The notes beneath the pieces are model-generated. The model saw nothing but the letters and a program-made list of their open reading frames with translations. It did no database searches and was not told the origin of the DNA. Below, piece after piece: positions 5,824 to 7,656 of a DNA stretch of 7,656 nt (position 1 is the first letter of the stretch; each line of letters starts with the position of its first letter). This stretch comes from Rubrobacteraceae bacterium (lineage in GTDB: Bacteria; Actinomycetota; Rubrobacteria; Rubrobacterales; Rubrobacteraceae): the NCBI GenBank assembly GCA_021156345.1, contig JAJNDJ010000198.1, forward strand, positions 1 to 7,656, written 5' to 3'. Both the position numbers and the translations under genes were made by a program.

Positions 5824-7525
5824 GACCACTTTGACCGAGCGGCTGCTCTTTGCCGCCGGTGTCATCGACGAGATCGGCAGGGTCGATGACGGAAGCACCC
5901 AAACCGATACCTTAACGCTAGAACGGCAACGACTTCATCGCCGAGGTTGAACGGGTGTTGAACGTGCTCGACGGCGCCGTGCTTGTCGTCTCCGCGGTGG
6001 AGGGCGTGCAGTCGCAGACCCGACTGTTGATGCGGACGCTGCAGCGGCTGAACATCCCCACCCTCATCTTCGTGAACAAGATCGACCGCGTTGGCGCGCA
6101 ATACGAACGGTCTCTACGGAGCATCGCCGAGAGACTGACGCCAGCGATAATCCCGATGGGATCGGCTAGAGGGTTGGGAACCCGCAGTCCCGGCTTCGCG
6201 TCTTACAGTGCCGCCGACGCCGACTTTACTTCCCGACTTGTCGATCTGCTCGCCGACCACGACGAAGCGTTTCTTGCCGCCTATGTCGACGACGATGCGA
6301 CGGTCTCGTACCGCCGACTCCGCGGCGAGCTTGCGGCGCAGACCGGAAAGGGGCTGGTGCATCCGGTGTTCTTCGGCTCGGCGATCACGGGGGCGGGCGT
6401 GGATGAGCTGATCTCCGGCATCACGGAGTTGCTGCCAGCGGCCGAAGGCGATGTCGATGGCCCGGTCTCTGGCGTGGTCTTCAAGGTCGAACGAGCTCCG
6501 GCAGGGGAGAAGATCGCGTACGTCCGTATGTTCTCGGGGACGGTAAGGGTGCGGGATCTTCTGCGATTCGACAGGGACGAGGAGGGGAAGGTCACCGGAG
6601 TATGCGTATTCGAGCGTGGCTCGGCCGTCCAGCGCGTGTCGGTCGCCGCGGGACGAATCGGCAGGCTCTGGGGTCTCGGGGAAGTTCGGATCGGGGACGC
6701 GATCGGCGAACCGCGGACGACCCCGGAGCGCCACCATTTCGCCCCGCCAACCCTGGAAGCGGTCGTCGTTCCCCACCGCCCCGCCGACAAGGGTGCGCTG
6801 CACGTCGCGCTCACCCAACTCGCCGAGCAGGACCCGCTGATCAACCTGCGACAGGACGACATACTCCAGGAACTGCACGTCTCGCTCTACGGTGAGGTGC
6901 AGAAAGAGGTCATCGGAGCGACGCTGGCGAACGATTACGACCTCGATGTCGAGTTCCGTGAAACGACGCCGATTTGCATCGAGCGGCCCATCGGCGTCGG
7001 TGCCACGGTCGAGCTGCTCCCCAAGGCACGTTCACCGACCACTCCGTTCCTCGCCGCCATCGGGCTGCGCATCGAGCCGGCCGTGCTCGGCTCGGGGGTG
7101 CAGTTCGGGCTGGATGTCAAGGTGGGGTCGATACCAACTCACGTCTACAAGACGGTAGAGGCCTTTCATGAGGCCATGGAGCGCACCGTGCTAGAGACCC
7201 TACGCCAGGGAATCTACGGATGGGAGGTCACTGACTGCAGCGTTACCATGATCGACCGACGGTGTCCGCAATGACGCGGCTGCGCGCCTTTCCGCAAACC
7301 CAGGAGATACGGGGTTCGTCGTACACGCTGGAGGGTGAGGTTCCGGCGGCCCGGGTGCACGAGTTGCAGCAACAGCTACCGGCGCTGACCCGTGGTGAAG
7401 GCCTGGTGGAATGCGAGTTCGACTCCTACCGACCGGTCCGCGGCAAGGCCCCGACCCGGCCGCGGACGGACTACAACCCGCTCAACCGCAAAGAGTACCT
7501 GCTGCACCTCATGCGGCGGGTCTAG
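5777..7525 (+). pseudogene. TetM/Otr(A)-type ribosomal protection GTPase, with two frame-shifting internal deletions
   Basis: Members of this EF-G-like family bind the ribosome and release tetracycline using GTP. Segment 1 (5777-5930, 52 residues) has the P-loop [15 protein letters not shown] and [17 protein letters not shown]. Segment 2, in a new frame from 5931, begins [20 protein letters not shown], holds the G4 motif FVNKIDR and G5 FGSAITGAG, and runs through domains II-IV to TDCSVTM near 7250. Segment 3 (frame shift near 7250-7262) begins VSAMTRLRAFPQT and ends YLLHLMRRV. Missing relative to relatives are about 27 residues with GITI (switch I) and DTPGH (switch II), and about 65-70 residues of the late domain IV/V region that includes the drug-site loop. 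The pieces total about 580 residues against the usual 640-670. The methyltransferase follows by 17 nt. As written it cannot make a working GTPase. Confidence 0.87.
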
Positions 7526-7542
7526 GGCAATGGGAGGTTTCC

Positions 7543-7656
7543 GTGAAGGACTACGAGCCAATCATGAGTTTTGGCGAGGACGTCGCCAAGATGTACGACG
7601 ACGAGCAACGCGGCGACGAGAATGCGGCCGTCGCGTTCCTGGAGAAGCTGGCGGGT
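7543..7656 (+). CDS. SAM-dependent methyltransferase, N-terminal fragment cut by window
   Basis: Thirty-eight residues are visible, beginning VKDYEPIMSFGEDVAKMYDD and ending AFLEKLAG, with the frame open at the right edge. The pattern of a Y/F-rich start, 'VAxxYDD' and 'FLExLAG' just before the expected glycine-rich SAM loop is typical of class I methyltransferases of the methyltransf_25/11 kind. The SAM-binding motif itself lies outside the window, so the call rests on the N-terminus only. GTG 7543 is chosen because GGGAGG lies 5 nt upstream. It starts 17 nt after the ribosomal protection gene stop and is probably co-transcribed. Its substrate is unknown, and a resistance role is only a guess from its neighbour. 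Confidence 0.6.
   Translation, partial: MKDYEPIMSFGEDVAKMYDDEQRGDENAAVAFLEKLAG

Noticed and set aside
5921..5955. Programmed ribosomal frameshift in the GTPase gene
   Set aside because: A frameshift alone would not restore the roughly 27 missing residues with GITI and DTPGH, and no slippery heptamer is present. Sequence is missing, not merely out of frame.
6114..6878. A 254-codon minus-strand open frame
   Set aside because: It is a shadow of the ribosomal protection gene, whose family motifs lie on the opposite strand.
1..7656. CRISPR array or tandem repeats
   Set aside because: No spaced direct repeats were seen anywhere in the window.

Overview
The window is high-GC, tightly packed bacterial DNA. 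Actinobacterial traits are GTG starts, an apparent leaderless promoter, TAGACT/TACACT-type -10 boxes and an Otr(A)-like ribosomal protection factor. The proteins remind me of Rubrobacter-type lineages, but that is recognition from memory and no database search was run.

Layout. Positions 1-3667 are read on the minus strand. In transcription order they hold a small CDGSH iron-sulfur protein (3667-3527), overlapping by 4 nt a disrupted ribA for GTP cyclohydrolase II (3530-2981). An LLM-class flavin/F420 oxidoreductase follows (2863-2030), then an NADPH:quinone-type MDR oxidoreductase (1909-965). Last is a MetE-C-like cobalamin-independent methyltransferase (905 to beyond position 1). Divergently, on the plus strand from 3730, lies the remnant of a winged-helix regulator. 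It runs tail-to-tail into a 67-residue protein of unknown function read on the minus strand (4248-4045). From 4470 everything is on the plus strand: a disrupted class I aminotransferase, a hairpin terminator, a promoter with a possible leader peptide, a disrupted TetM/Otr(A)-type ribosomal protection GTPase (5777-7525), and the start of a SAM-dependent methyltransferase (7543 to beyond the right edge).

The most striking feature is a repeated pattern of lesions. ribA, the aminotransferase and the ribosomal protection gene (twice) each lack an internal block of about 20-70 residues relative to their families. Each gap shifts the frame, and each removes catalytic or functional core: the QEGRxIGL motif of RibA, the PLP-lysine of the aminotransferase, switch I/II of the GTPase, and its domain IV loop region. 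Outside the gaps the reading frames are well preserved, with no scattered stops. That points to very recent events or to a systematic assembly error rather than old decay. The regulator is also shortened at both ends.

The left half has a loose flavin and redox theme. RibA makes the precursor shared by FMN/FAD and F420, and the CDGSH protein, LLM oxidoreductase and quinone-type reductase are all redox proteins. The right half looks like an independently promoted translation-protection operon with a downstream methyltransferase.
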